Positions 6,393 to 16,217 of a stretch of DNA of 20,126 nt are shown here, one piece after another (position 1 is the stretch's first letter; each line of letters opens with the position of its first letter). The translations under genes and the position numbers were made by a program. A model generated the notes under the pieces. It saw only the letters and a list, made by a program, of their open reading frames with translations, was not told where the DNA came from and did not search any database. Location: assembly GCA_001303225.1 (NCBI GenBank), contig LJNI01000018.1, positions 1-20,126 on the forward strand. Reading direction: 5' to 3'. Source of the stretch: a candidate division TA06 bacterium DG_78. Lineage in GTDB: Bacteria > Hydrothermota > Tepidihabitantia > SM23-42.

Positions 6393-7106
6393 ATGGGTGA
6401 AAAGATTAAGAAAGAGATCTGTTCGTGGGCAATTGTTATCATTGTTGTGCTCATTTTGAGAGCTATCTTTGTCGAAGCATACGTCATTCCAACTGGTTCT
6501 ATGGAAAAATCACTCCTTATCGGTGATGCCCTTTTGGTCAATAGATTTATCTATGGAGTTAAAATCCCTATACCGTTCACCGGAACGCAGATTCCTTTAA
6601 TACCTGGCCGTAGCCCACAACGTGGAGAGATCGTTGTTTTTATTTTTCCTTATGAAAATAAGGACTTTGTGAAACGGTGTGTGGCTATCGAAGGAGATAC
6701 TGTCGAAATAGTTAATAAAACATTATACATAAATGGTGAGGAGGTAGAAGAATCGTATGTCTGGTATAAAGATCGGCGTACGTTCAGCGGTGTTAATTAT
6801 GATCCGACTCTGTACCAGAAGAAGTGGGAAGACGCTGAACTGTATGAGATATTCGGTATACAGGTTCGGGATAATTTTGGTCCAGTTGTTGTGCCTCCAG
6901 AACATATCTTTGTAATGGGTGATAGTCGTGACAATTCCATGGATTCAAGATTTTGGGGACCGCTCCACAAAAAATATCTCAAGGGGAAACCGCTATTTAT
7001 ATACTTTTCCTTTGATCCGGGTGGCGAAGTACAGAATTTTATGGATATATTTAAGATCTGGCAGTGGAAGGCAATCCGTTTTAACAGGATTGGCCAGGTT
7101 ATATAA
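6393..7106 (+). CDS. lepB: Signal peptidase I
   Basis: The 237-residue protein has an N-terminal membrane anchor (about residues 10-27) and the S26A catalytic boxes. IPTGSMEKSL carries the nucleophile Ser36. DFVKRCVAIEGD carries the general base Lys94. MGDSRDNSMDSRFWG is box E. It cleaves signal peptides of exported proteins on the outer face of the inner membrane; several such substrates (the M14 peptidase, the OmpA-like protein, the propeller protein) are in this window. The open frame could start at 6339, but that would lie upstream of or across the -35/-10 promoter at 6355-6382. The ATG at 6393 also gives the normal N-terminus (MGEKIKKEICSW), so I use it. The mRNA is then nearly leaderless. 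Confidence 0.95.
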   Translation: MGEKIKKEICSWAIVIIVVLILRAIFVEAYVIPTGSMEKSLLIGDALLVNRFIYGVKIPIPFTGTQIPLIPGRSPQRGEIVVFIFPYENKDFVKRCVAIEGDTVEIVNKTLYINGEEVEESYVWYKDRRTFSGVNYDPTLYQKKWEDAELYEIFGIQVRDNFGPVVVPPEHIFVMGDSRDNSMDSRFWGPLHKKYLKGKPLFIYFSFDPGGEVQNFMDIFKIWQWKAIRFNRIGQVI

Positions 7107-7181
7107 AAAGTGAGAGTGAGTGAAATTTTAGGCAGTTGTAGAATAATTCTATAATAAGATTTAAGTCTAGAAGGGGGTAAT

Positions 7182-9446
7182 GTGAAAAAAATCATTATTG
7201 TACTCAGTATCATCACAGGATTTCTTTTAGGACAAGATATGGTTGTAAGGGTCTATGCACCATCACGTGACCATTTAAATAGGATTTCTCATAAGCCCTT
7301 GGATATTGTACAGGTATGCAGAGGAGCGTGGTATGATATTGTCGCTGATGACGCACTGTTACAGACAATAGCCAGTTCAGGTCTACCGTATGAGGTGACA
7401 ATCTTGAGTCTTGCCGAGCGAAAAGAGGTGGCGCGGTCTGATTACCTTTCATATAGCGAGGTGAACGACAGTCTGCAACAGATGGTGCAGAATTATTCAT
7501 GGATTTGTAAACTCGATTCGTTACCTATTCCGACATATGAAGGCAACTGGATTTATGGTATTAAGATTTCAGATAATCCTCATATCGAAGAGGATGATGA
7601 ACCTGGATTTTTGATCGATGCCATGCACCATTCAAGAGAGTGGGCAACACCTCCGATTGTGTTATTTTTTGCCGACTCCATACTCAGTTCGTATGGTGTG
7701 GTTCCAGGCATTACCGAAATTATCGATAATATTGAAATCTACTGTTTCCCAATTATCAATGTTGATGGCTATCTGTATGACTATCCCGGAGCACTATGGT
7801 GGCGTAAGAACCGTGAACCTGCATGCGGTGGCATTGGGACTGATCCGAATCGGAACTATGCAGGGTGTAGTGGAGACATTGAAGGTGAATGGGGAGCGGT
7901 TGATGAAGACAAGGCATCTCATAATAATGTCTCACAGTATGCACGGGAGGTTTTCTGTGGGCCTCACGTGAATTCTGGCGATGAGACGATGGCACTTACC
8001 ATGTATACAAAATCTCATATCATCAACACATACATGTCGTACCACAGCTCAGGAGAAATGCTCATGTGGCCCTGGGGTTGGACAGGTGATCCGGCTCCAG
8101 ATGCAGCCATCTATGATTACATAGGAAATACAATGGCTGACCTTGTGCAGAGATTAGGCGGTGGTACCTATGACCGCGGTCCTGTGTATACGACAATTTA
8201 TGGAGTGAGCGGTTCGAGCATGGACTGGTTTTATGGCTGGCACCACTATGTTGCTGGTATTTCACACCTTGCATTCACCACTGAGGTTGGTACAGAATTC
8301 TATCAGGATACGACTGATCTTTATGACATATGTTATGAGAATTTCAAGGCGTTAGAGTGTCTTGCGCATTTTACCGATTCAATTCCTCTGTATTGTGATG
8401 GGGTCGTCGCTTCTCCTGAGGTATACCCATTAGAGACGGTGAATGATAATTTTACGATTTATTGGCATCCAATAAATAGTGGATATAACCATCCAACGCA
8501 CTGGGAATTGGTTGAATTATCAAATCCCTCAGTTATTGAGGATGATTTAGAATCAGGAACAGACCGCTGGGTTCTCAATGATTTCACCCTTTCGACCGAC
8601 GAGGTACATTCAGGAACCCATAGTTTCTTCTCTGGTAATATTGATGACATGAATAGTGCAGTACAGACTGCTCATCCCTACTTGGTGCAATCTGGCGATT
8701 CATTGACCTTCTGGTGTTGGCACAATTTAGAGGAAAACTGGGATGTAGCGATCGCTGAATTCTCATTAGATACAAAGGAGTGGTCTCCTGTTGATACGAT
8801 CAGATTTACTGGTAACTCTGGTGGTTGGGTACGAAAGGCATATTCACTCGAATCATGGGCTGGTGCATCCGGGTTTCTGCGATTTCGCGCAATGACTGAT
8901 GAAAATGTTCACTACGATGGGTTCTATGTTGATGATATCTCACCGGTCTGTCTTTTTGCCAACGTAGATACAGTCGCATCCGATATCACCGACACACTGT
9001 ATGAATTTACTGGTCATCCCTTGGGTGAATTCTACTACGCTGTGCGTGGTTACAATACAACCTGGGAATGGGGTGATTATTCAAGTTTGGAGAAAGCGAA
9101 TGTTATTGGAATTGCAGAGAACGAATCCCCTGATGTTTACACAACGCCGAATTTGTCAATATATCCGAATCCCTTCAGCAGGAAAACTGATATCCGATAT
9201 CAGATATCCGATGTCAGCAAAGCTCAGTTGAAGATTTATAATGTCACTGGACGGTTAATAAGATCCTTCGATCCCGATGGTCTCAGGACCAAGGGGCAAT
9301 TTGACCATACGACTATGAGACTATCTGACCATATCATCTGGGACGGTACAGATCTGCATGGCAAGAGAGTTCCTGCAGGTGTGTATTTTGTTCATTTCAC
9401 AGCTGACGACTGCCAAAAAATAGAAAAGGCAGTATTATTAAAATAG
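7182..9446 (+). CDS. Secreted M14 zinc carboxypeptidase with jelly-roll domain and C-terminal sorting tail
   Basis: The 754-residue exported enzyme begins with a signal peptide (about 1-18, ending FLLG). The M14 domain spans about residues 85-395: HHSREWATP supplies zinc ligands H150 and E153, DPNRNY the substrate arginine, YHSSGEMLMWPWG the third ligand H288, and TTEVGTEF the catalytic Glu368. A beta-sandwich of the MAM/jelly-roll type follows at about 455-600 (DDLESGTDRWVL ... YDGFYVDDISPV), then a fibronectin-like stretch. A FlgD/Por-secretion-like tail ends the protein (IYPNPFSRKTDIRY, IIWDGTDLHGKRVPAGVYF). It probably degrades peptides outside the cell or on its surface. The start is GTG; the overlapping ATG two bases earlier hits a stop at once. 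A partial ribosome site (AAGGGGGT) precedes it. The tail shares 39 exact bases with the gene at 18216-19874. Confidence 0.9.
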   Translation: MKKIIIVLSIITGFLLGQDMVVRVYAPSRDHLNRISHKPLDIVQVCRGAWYDIVADDALLQTIASSGLPYEVTILSLAERKEVARSDYLSYSEVNDSLQQMVQNYSWICKLDSLPIPTYEGNWIYGIKISDNPHIEEDDEPGFLIDAMHHSREWATPPIVLFFADSILSSYGVVPGITEIIDNIEIYCFPIINVDGYLYDYPGALWWRKNREPACGGIGTDPNRNYAGCSGDIEGEWGAVDEDKASHNNVSQYAREVFCGPHVNSGDETMALTMYTKSHIINTYMSYHSSGEMLMWPWGWTGDPAPDAAIYDYIGNTMADLVQRLGGGTYDRGPVYTTIYGVSGSSMDWFYGWHHYVAGISHLAFTTEVGTEFYQDTTDLYDICYENFKALECLAHFTDSIPLYCDGVVASPEVYPLETVNDNFTIYWHPINSGYNHPTHWELVELSNPSVIEDDLESGTDRWVLNDFTLSTDEVHSGTHSFFSGNIDDMNSAVQTAHPYLVQSGDSLTFWCWHNLEENWDVAIAEFSLDTKEWSPVDTIRFTGNSGGWVRKAYSLESWAGASGFLRFRAMTDENVHYDGFYVDDISPVCLFANVDTVASDITDTLYEFTGHPLGEFYYAVRGYNTTWEWGDYSSLEKANVIGIAENESPDVYTTPNLSIYPNPFSRKTDIRYQISDVSKAQLKIYNVTGRLIRSFDPDGLRTKGQFDHTTMRLSDHIIWDGTDLHGKRVPAGVYFVHFTADDCQKIEKAVLLK

Positions 9447-9538
9447 ACACACAGAGATAAAGAGATAGGCGACCAAAAAATTTGGAAAATTGGGTCGGGA
9501 TTAAGAAGTTAGATTATTTTAATTCCAGGTTCCCAATC
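9447..9538. other. Gap between two convergent genes
   Basis: 92 bases separate the M14 peptidase and murJ stops. I see an ACACACAGAGATAAAGAGATAG word repeat and a weak CCAAA/TTTGG inverted repeat near 9473-9486. There is no convincing intrinsic terminator for either gene. Confidence 0.4.
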
Positions 9539-11095
9539 TTAACCCTTTAACAATCTCTTCACATAATCCTTCACTTCACGAAGACCTGAGATAAGACATA
9601 TACTATAGAAAAGTCCAGAGGCGATAACGCCGCTTATAATGATGTTCCCAACCTGAATTAAAAAAGAACCCCCAAATTTTGCAGCCACAAGATTATTCAC
9701 AATCATACCACACACACCACCCGCAGTCGCGGCAATGACGAGCAATATAAAATATCGAATGAGTGGTGCTATTTCAATAGCGCCAATCTTACGGGGTATA
9801 AGTTTTATTAAAATAATCAGATTAATAAATGAAGAAACTGTCGTAGCAATGGGGAAAGCTCGAAAACCGATGATACGCATTAAAACTAAAGCCAAAATGA
9901 TATGGATACCGACTGCTACAAAACTTGCATACATTGGAGTCTTGGCGTCTTTGTACGCGTAGAAAAGTGCAGCAACATTTCTCAGTCCAGCAATAAAGGG
10001 GATACCGATAACGTAGAGTATGAGTGCCTGAGCTGTGGCAATGGTATCGAGCGCAGTAAACATACCACGTTCATAAATTAATCGTGTAATAGGAGATGAA
10101 AGAAACGCGATAATAACTGCGCTTGAAACAGTAAGGAAAAAAACCAATTTTAAGGAATCAAACAGCGTTGTTCGAACTTCGTCGAATTTTTCTTGGGCGA
10201 CATAGTGAGAGAAGGTAGGCAGTGTCACTGTTCCCACTGCTACACCGAATAGACCCAATGGTAAATACATAACCCGAAATGCATAGTTCAACCAGGTGAG
10301 GCTCCTTTCCTCTAAGAGTGAAATCAAGATTGTATCAACTGCAACATTGATCCGTGATGCTGCTAAGCCCATTGCTACTGGAATAAATAACACGAGGATT
10401 TTTTTGAAGTAGGGATCAGAAAAATTGAGATACAATTTGTAGCGGAAGCCCTTTTTAAAAAGTACTGGGATCTGTGTTAAAAATTGCATTAAACCACCGA
10501 GCAGGACACCGAATGCCATGCCAAATATCGGATCAACACCACGATTTATAAGATATGAATAGAACAGAACAGGTACTGCAATTGAGAATATATTGAAGAA
10601 AGCCGGAGCAAGTGAAGGCACGAAGAATTCGCGCTCAGTATTCAAATAGCCCATTGCCCACGCTGCCAAGGCGACGAATAACAAAAAAGGAAACATGACA
10701 GCAGTGAGGCTCGTCGTGAGGGCTAATTTATTTGGAATAGAGCCAAACCCAACTGCGATGATCTTAGTGAGGTACGGTGCTAAAATAATACCGAAGATAA
10801 CAATGATTCCAACGACGAGCAAGAGAATATTGAAAATATTACTCGCAAGTAAATTTTCTTGTTCTCTACTCTGATGTTTCTGTTCAGATAAAATCGGTAC
10901 GAATGCAGCAGAGAGGGCGGTTTCAGCGAAGAGATCCCGCAACAAATTTGGAATGCGAAATGCTGCGTTGAATGCGTCGGTTGATCGTCCAGCACCGAAG
11001 AGATAGGCGAATACTGATTCCCTCACCAATCCAAGGACGCGGCTTATTGCGGTACCGACGGTAAAGGCCCTGACGCCCTTAGTAATATCCGCCAT
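9539..11095 (-). CDS. murJ: Lipid II flippase MurJ (MviN)
   Basis: The 518-residue polytopic membrane protein has about 14 membrane segments and the standard MurJ/MviN length. The family signature is at its N-terminus: TAISRVLGLVRESVFAYLFG, then STDAFNAAFRIPNLLRDLFA and ETALSAAFVPIL. MurJ moves the peptidoglycan precursor lipid II across the inner membrane. A TTG two codons upstream (11101) is in frame, but it overlaps the last base of the -10 box. Transcription from that promoter should start at about 11095, exactly at the ATG. I therefore use the ATG at 11095 and expect a leaderless mRNA. No Shine-Dalgarno sequence is present. It is divergent from the glycosyltransferase gene. Confidence 0.95.
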   Translation of the reverse strand: MADITKGVRAFTVGTAISRVLGLVRESVFAYLFGAGRSTDAFNAAFRIPNLLRDLFAETALSAAFVPILSEQKHQSREQENLLASNIFNILLLVVGIIVIFGIILAPYLTKIIAVGFGSIPNKLALTTSLTAVMFPFLLFVALAAWAMGYLNTEREFFVPSLAPAFFNIFSIAVPVLFYSYLINRGVDPIFGMAFGVLLGGLMQFLTQIPVLFKKGFRYKLYLNFSDPYFKKILVLFIPVAMGLAASRINVAVDTILISLLEERSLTWLNYAFRVMYLPLGLFGVAVGTVTLPTFSHYVAQEKFDEVRTTLFDSLKLVFFLTVSSAVIIAFLSSPITRLIYERGMFTALDTIATAQALILYVIGIPFIAGLRNVAALFYAYKDAKTPMYASFVAVGIHIILALVLMRIIGFRAFPIATTVSSFINLIILIKLIPRKIGAIEIAPLIRYFILLVIAATAGGVCGMIVNNLVAAKFGGSFLIQVGNIIISGVIASGLFYSICLISGLREVKDYVKRLLKG

Positions 11096-11100
11096 CGGCA

Positions 11101-11128
11101 ATTATACAGAATTCGAAATGTGTGTCAA
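11101..11128 (-). promoter_or_regulatory. Promoter of murJ, predicted leaderless
   Basis: Minus strand: TTGACA (11128-11123), 16 bp, TATAAT (11106-11101), perfect in both hexamers. The last -10 base is six bases from the ATG at 11095. Confidence 0.8.
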
Positions 11129-11156
11129 TGCTTGTATAGAATTTTGCCATTACTGA

Positions 11157-11185
11157 TTGACAGAATATACATTTTTGGCTACAAT
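11157..11185 (+). promoter_or_regulatory. Promoter of the glycosyltransferase gene, predicted leaderless
   Basis: TTGACA (11157-11162), 17 bp, TACAAT (11180-11185). Predicted start of transcription is 11191-11193, at the GTG start codon. The -35 boxes of this promoter and the murJ promoter are 28 bp apart, back to back. Confidence 0.75.
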
Positions 11186-11190
11186 CGACT

Positions 11191-13089
11191 GTGAAGAAAA
11201 AAAAATTCCAGAAAAAAATTCTGCTGATAACATTCACTATTTTTTTGATTGCATTTTGTGTACGATTTATAAATCTCGAGACAGTCAAAAATAATCCGTA
11301 TTTCGATTATCCAATAATGGACGAAAACTATCACGATGTGTGGGCACAAGAGATTGCCGAAGGAAACGTGTTCGTAAATGTTCCTTTTTATCGGGCTCCG
11401 GCATACCCTTATTTTTTGGGCTTTATCTATAGCATCTTTGGTCACGGATACTACATACCAAGACTAATAGGTATAATCATCGGTTCACTTTCCTGTGTAC
11501 TCATCTACCTCGTAGGGAAAGAATTATTTAAACCGAACATAGGAATACTGGCTGCTTTATTGGCATGTTTTTATAGCATGTTTTTATATTTTGATTCAAT
11601 GCTTTTGACGACTAATCTGGAAGTATTTTTCTGTCTTTTTGGCATATTATGGTTGCTCTTTTGGTTAAAGACTAAAAAAAATTTACATCTTGTTCTCTTT
11701 GGTATTCTTTGGGGATTAGCATCTATTACGCGGCCGAATTTCCTTATCTTCGTTCCGATTTTTGTATTCTATCTTCTGTTTAGTTTCAACAAAGAACCGT
11801 TGAAAAAACGACTGCAATTTGTTATTATCTTCTTCATCGGTGTGGTACCAGCTCTCGTCGCCGTAATACTAATAAATATCTTTGCTGGGAAAGATACTGT
11901 TTGGGTGGCGTGGAATGGTGGTATTAATTTTTACCTTGGCAATAACCAATATGCGAATGGCTGGTCTGCTACATCTCCAGAACTCGATGCAACATGGTGG
12001 GGAGGATATAGAGACGCCATAATTATTGCTGAACAAAAAATGGGACAGAAACTCTTACCATCCCAGATTTCTAACTACTGGTTCAAGCAGGGATTTGATT
12101 ATATAGTTTCAAAACCGCTGGATTGGGCGGGTCTGATGTTAAAGAAAATTTACCTAATGTTTAATTCTTTCGAAATTTCAAACAATCAGAATATTCAATC
12201 CTTTATATTATTTTCCCCCCTGATGCGAATTCCGCTATTAAATTATGGTCTCATCATCTCATTAGCAATTTGGGGGATTGTTTGCTCTGATAAAAAAAGG
12301 GTAGTGATAATAATATTCTTATTTATGCTTTCATATGCACTTTCTATTGTTCTATTTTTTGTCAATGCACGTTATCGTATGCCCTTAGTGCCATTTTTAT
12401 TAATTTTTGCTGCTGTTGCAGTCTTATGGATTATACAAAAATTTGTAGAAAAAAAATATAAACATGCGGTATTATCTATTTTTATTATAGGAGGTTTATT
12501 TGTTTTTGCTAATAGTGATTTTTACGGTACACACTCAGTAGATTATAATAGAATCCAGGTCAGTCTGGGAAACCGATTTTCTGAATCAGGCGAATATAAC
12601 CGCGCAGTTCAAGAATTTAAAAAAGCCCTTGACTATAATCCCCAAAACACAGATGCGTTGAATGCATTAGGGACCACATATATAATGATGGGTAAGCCGT
12701 ATGATGCGATGAGAGTATTTAGGGAATCCATTCACATAAATAACAATGCAGATGCATTGTGTAAACTTGGAGTTATATACTTTCAATTCGGGTGGATGGA
12801 CAGCTCACAATCTTGCTTTAACGATGCGATGATAATGGGTTCTACCAATCCTGAAGTTTATTATTATATTGGCGTGTATTATGCATTTGCAAAGCAGCCC
12901 AACTTAGCAATAAAGAACCTGGAAACATCACTGCAATATTATCCTGACCCAAAATATATTAATAGTATTCATTACAACCTAGGTAGGCTTTATCTGGAAA
13001 TTAACAAAATAGAAGAAGCAAAAAAACATCTGCTCCAGGCAGGAGAGGATTACAAGGACGTATCCAAAATATTAAAAAGTTTGCATTAA
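11191..13089 (+). CDS. Membrane glycosyltransferase (GT39/PMT-like) fused to a C-terminal TPR domain
   Basis: The 632-residue protein has a multi-spanning N-terminal half (about 10-12 membrane segments, residues 10-455) in the style of GT-C/PMT_2 enzymes. An acidic motif lies in the first periplasmic loop (MDENYHDVWAQEIAEGN), followed by FYRAPAYPYFLGFIYSIFG. These enzymes transfer sugars from lipid-linked donors to proteins or glycans outside the membrane; the acceptor here is unknown. From about residue 457 the protein becomes soluble, with four or five tetratricopeptide repeats (GEYNRAVQEFKKALDYNPQN, then ALNALGTTYIMMGKPYDAM and later copies). These probably bind a protein partner or substrate on the outer side. 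The start is GTG followed by a run of nine A's, with no ribosome site, placed right at the predicted transcription start. Confidence 0.85.
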   Translation: MKKKKFQKKILLITFTIFLIAFCVRFINLETVKNNPYFDYPIMDENYHDVWAQEIAEGNVFVNVPFYRAPAYPYFLGFIYSIFGHGYYIPRLIGIIIGSLSCVLIYLVGKELFKPNIGILAALLACFYSMFLYFDSMLLTTNLEVFFCLFGILWLLFWLKTKKNLHLVLFGILWGLASITRPNFLIFVPIFVFYLLFSFNKEPLKKRLQFVIIFFIGVVPALVAVILINIFAGKDTVWVAWNGGINFYLGNNQYANGWSATSPELDATWWGGYRDAIIIAEQKMGQKLLPSQISNYWFKQGFDYIVSKPLDWAGLMLKKIYLMFNSFEISNNQNIQSFILFSPLMRIPLLNYGLIISLAIWGIVCSDKKRVVIIIFLFMLSYALSIVLFFVNARYRMPLVPFLLIFAAVAVLWIIQKFVEKKYKHAVLSIFIIGGLFVFANSDFYGTHSVDYNRIQVSLGNRFSESGEYNRAVQEFKKALDYNPQNTDALNALGTTYIMMGKPYDAMRVFRESIHINNNADALCKLGVIYFQFGWMDSSQSCFNDAMIMGSTNPEVYYYIGVYYAFAKQPNLAIKNLETSLQYYPDPKYINSIHYNLGRLYLEINKIEEAKKHLLQAGEDYKDVSKILKSLH

Positions 13090-13114
13090 AGTAACTAACA
13101 GAGTCAAATTTTCA

Positions 13115-14167
<1,053 letters not shown>

Positions 14168-14168
<1 letters not shown>

Positions 14169-15349
14169 TGCCAAAGCTATCGGTCAGAGACTTGCCAATC
14201 AAAGGGAAAAAAATTTTTGTACGGGTAGACTTTAATGTGCCGCTCGATGAGAATCTCAATATAACCGACGATACCCGAGTCAGGGCTTCACTGCCCACGA
14301 TCAAATACATACTGGAGAATGGTGGGATACCGATCCTGGCAAGCCATCTGGGTAGGCCCAAGGGTAAAATCGATAAAAGATTCAGTCTGACGCCGGTTGC
14401 CTATCGATTAGAACAATTACTGGATTGCAATGTGCTTTTTGCCCCAGATTGCGTGGGCGATGAAGTGAAAAAGATGGTCCAGGATTTGAAACCAGGTGAC
14501 CTCCTCCTTCTTGAGAATGTTCGGTTCCATGCCGAAGAAGAGAAGAACGATCCGAACTTTTCCAAGGAACTGGCCGCGCTTGCTGATCTCTATGTCGATG
14601 ATGCTTTCGGTTCAGCACATCGTGCACATGCTTCAGTAGAAGGTATCGCTCATCACTTTGAGAATCCTGCAGGTGGTTTTTTAATGGAGAAAGAGCTCAA
14701 ATATCTTGAGGGTTCGTTAAAAAATCCACAGAGGCCTCTCTTGGCAATTATGGGAGGCGCCAAGGTGTCGACGAAGATCGGGGTGATAAAAAATTTGTTG
14801 AATAAAGTAGACAACCTCGTGATTGGTGGTGGCATGTGCTTTACGTTTCTTAAAGCAAAAGGATATAATATTGGAACGTCATTATGCGAGGATGAATTTT
14901 TAGATGAAGCGAAGACTCTTTTATCAAACACAAAGATATACCTTCCAGTCGATGTTGTTATTGCGAAAGAACCGAAGCCTGGGAACCCAACAAGAACTGT
15001 TGATGCATCGTCGATTCCCGCAGACTACTGCGGCGTTGATAACGGCGAGCAGACGACGAATGAAATAGGCACACTCATACAAAAGGCGAAGACGATTGTC
15101 TGGAACGGGCCAATGGGAATTTTTGAGATTGATGAATTCTCAAAAGGAACGGCAAAGGTGGCACACACAATTGCTGAGGCAACCGCTGCTGGAGCAATTT
15201 CTATTGTAGGCGGTGGTGATACGATTGCAGCGCTCTCGAAATTCAAACTGCTCGATAAGGTGAGCCATGCTTCAACTGGCGGCGGTGCTTCGCTCGAGTT
15301 TCTCGAGGGTAAAGAACTACCCGGCATTAAGGTACTCAAGGAGAAATAA
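14168..15349 (+). CDS. pgk: Phosphoglycerate kinase
   Basis: The 393-residue enzyme has all expected blocks. VRVDFNVPLDENLNITDDTR and LASHLGRPKG bind the phosphoglycerate. LLENVRFHAEEEKND and YVDDAFGSAHRAHAS complete the N-domain. MGGAKVSTKIGVI, VWNGPMGIFE, GGGDTIAAL and STGGGASLEFLEG form the nucleotide site. It takes phosphate from 1,3-bisphosphoglycerate to ADP, giving ATP. The ATG overlaps the gap stop by one base (TAATG), and its own stop overlaps tpiA the same way, so translation of the three is likely coupled. Confidence 0.98.
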
Positions 15350-16074
15350 TGAACCCAATCATTGCTGGCAACTGGAAAATGAATAAAGACCCTGTAGAAT
15401 CAAGAGCTTTGGTGCAACAACTATTAGAATTAACAGGCGATGTAAAAAATAGAGAGATCATCATCATTCCGCCATTTACCTCATTATCGATCGTGGCTGA
15501 ACTCACGAGAACCAGTAGAATAAAGCTTGGTGCCCAGAATATGTATTGGGAACGGAGCGGTGCGTATACTGGAGAGATCTCAGGGGTCTTTTTAAAATCG
15601 CTCGGTTGTGACTATGTACTGATAGGTCATTCTGAAAGACGCCACATTATGGGGGAGACCGATGAGATAATTAACAAGAAGCTGAAAGCAGCACTCGAAA
15701 TTGGTCTCATCTCAATCTTCTGTTGTGGTGAAACAGAGAAAGAGAGAGAAGATGGGAGGACTGAAGAGGTGATCACAAGACAGCTGCAGCATGGTCTCAA
15801 GGATATCGAAGATCAGGTGCACAAAATGATTATCGCATATGAACCAGTGTGGGCGATTGGGACAGGTAAAACCGCAACTCCACAGCAGGCAGCAGAAGTT
15901 CATGCGTTCATCCGCAGCAGGTTGCAAAAACAGGTGGCGGTCCTCTACGGTGGTAGTGTTAAACCAGATAATGTAGATGCATTAATGTCAGAGAATGAAA
16001 TCAACGGCTGCCTTGTCGGTGGCGCGAGTCTCAAACCAGAAAGTTTTGCTCGGATTGTAAAGTTCAATCGTTAA
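15349..16074 (+). CDS. tpiA: Triosephosphate isomerase
   Basis: The 241-residue TIM barrel interconverts dihydroxyacetone phosphate and glyceraldehyde 3-phosphate. Catalytic residues are all present: Lys10 in GNWKMN, His94 in LIGHSERR, and Glu165 in AYEPVWAIGTGKTA. The phosphate-binding ends YGGSV and VGGASL follow. It is slightly shorter than the usual 250 or so. The shortening is mainly between IRSRL and VAVLYGGSV, where most relatives have a longer helix and loop; it lies away from the active-site residues. It is the last gene of the glycolytic operon, 100 bases before a strong terminator. Confidence 0.97.
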   Translation: MNPIIAGNWKMNKDPVESRALVQQLLELTGDVKNREIIIIPPFTSLSIVAELTRTSRIKLGAQNMYWERSGAYTGEISGVFLKSLGCDYVLIGHSERRHIMGETDEIINKKLKAALEIGLISIFCCGETEKEREDGRTEEVITRQLQHGLKDIEDQVHKMIIAYEPVWAIGTGKTATPQQAAEVHAFIRSRLQKQVAVLYGGSVKPDNVDALMSENEINGCLVGGASLKPESFARIVKFNR

Positions 16075-16166
16075 ATTTCGTTTTTACACTTCATTTCATA
16101 GAAATTTCTGAAAAAAACCGGGAAGTTTGAGAACTATATATCCTTTTTCAGAGTTTTCTCACACAG

Positions 16167-16201
16167 AAAAAAAGGGACAGATGTACATCTGTCCCTTTTT
16201 T
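16167..16201. terminator. Bidirectional intrinsic terminator between tpiA and the ompA-like gene
   Basis: Positions 16174-16195 form a 22-base perfect palindrome (GGGACAGATGT and its complement). It is flanked by seven A's on the left (16167-16173) and six T's on the right (16196-16201). Each strand thus reads as a GC-topped stem followed by a U-run, so it should stop the two convergent transcripts. Confidence 0.92.
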
Positions 16202-16217
16202 ACTGTGGGCCATGTAT

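Noticed and set aside
7127..7155. Separate promoter for the M14 peptidase gene
   Set aside because: TATAAT at 7150-7155 is good, but no acceptable -35 lies 16-18 bp upstream; it could also be read through from lepB.
7618..7971. 117-residue open frame inside the M14 peptidase gene
   Set aside because: It is an alternative frame of a clear zinc peptidase, whose catalytic motifs are in the other frame.
9473..9486. Terminator between the M14 peptidase and murJ genes
   Set aside because: The CCAAA/TTTGG stem is too short and AT-rich, and is not followed by a U-run.
11096..11101. TTG start of murJ two codons upstream
   Set aside because: It overlaps the -10 box and would be outside the predicted transcript.
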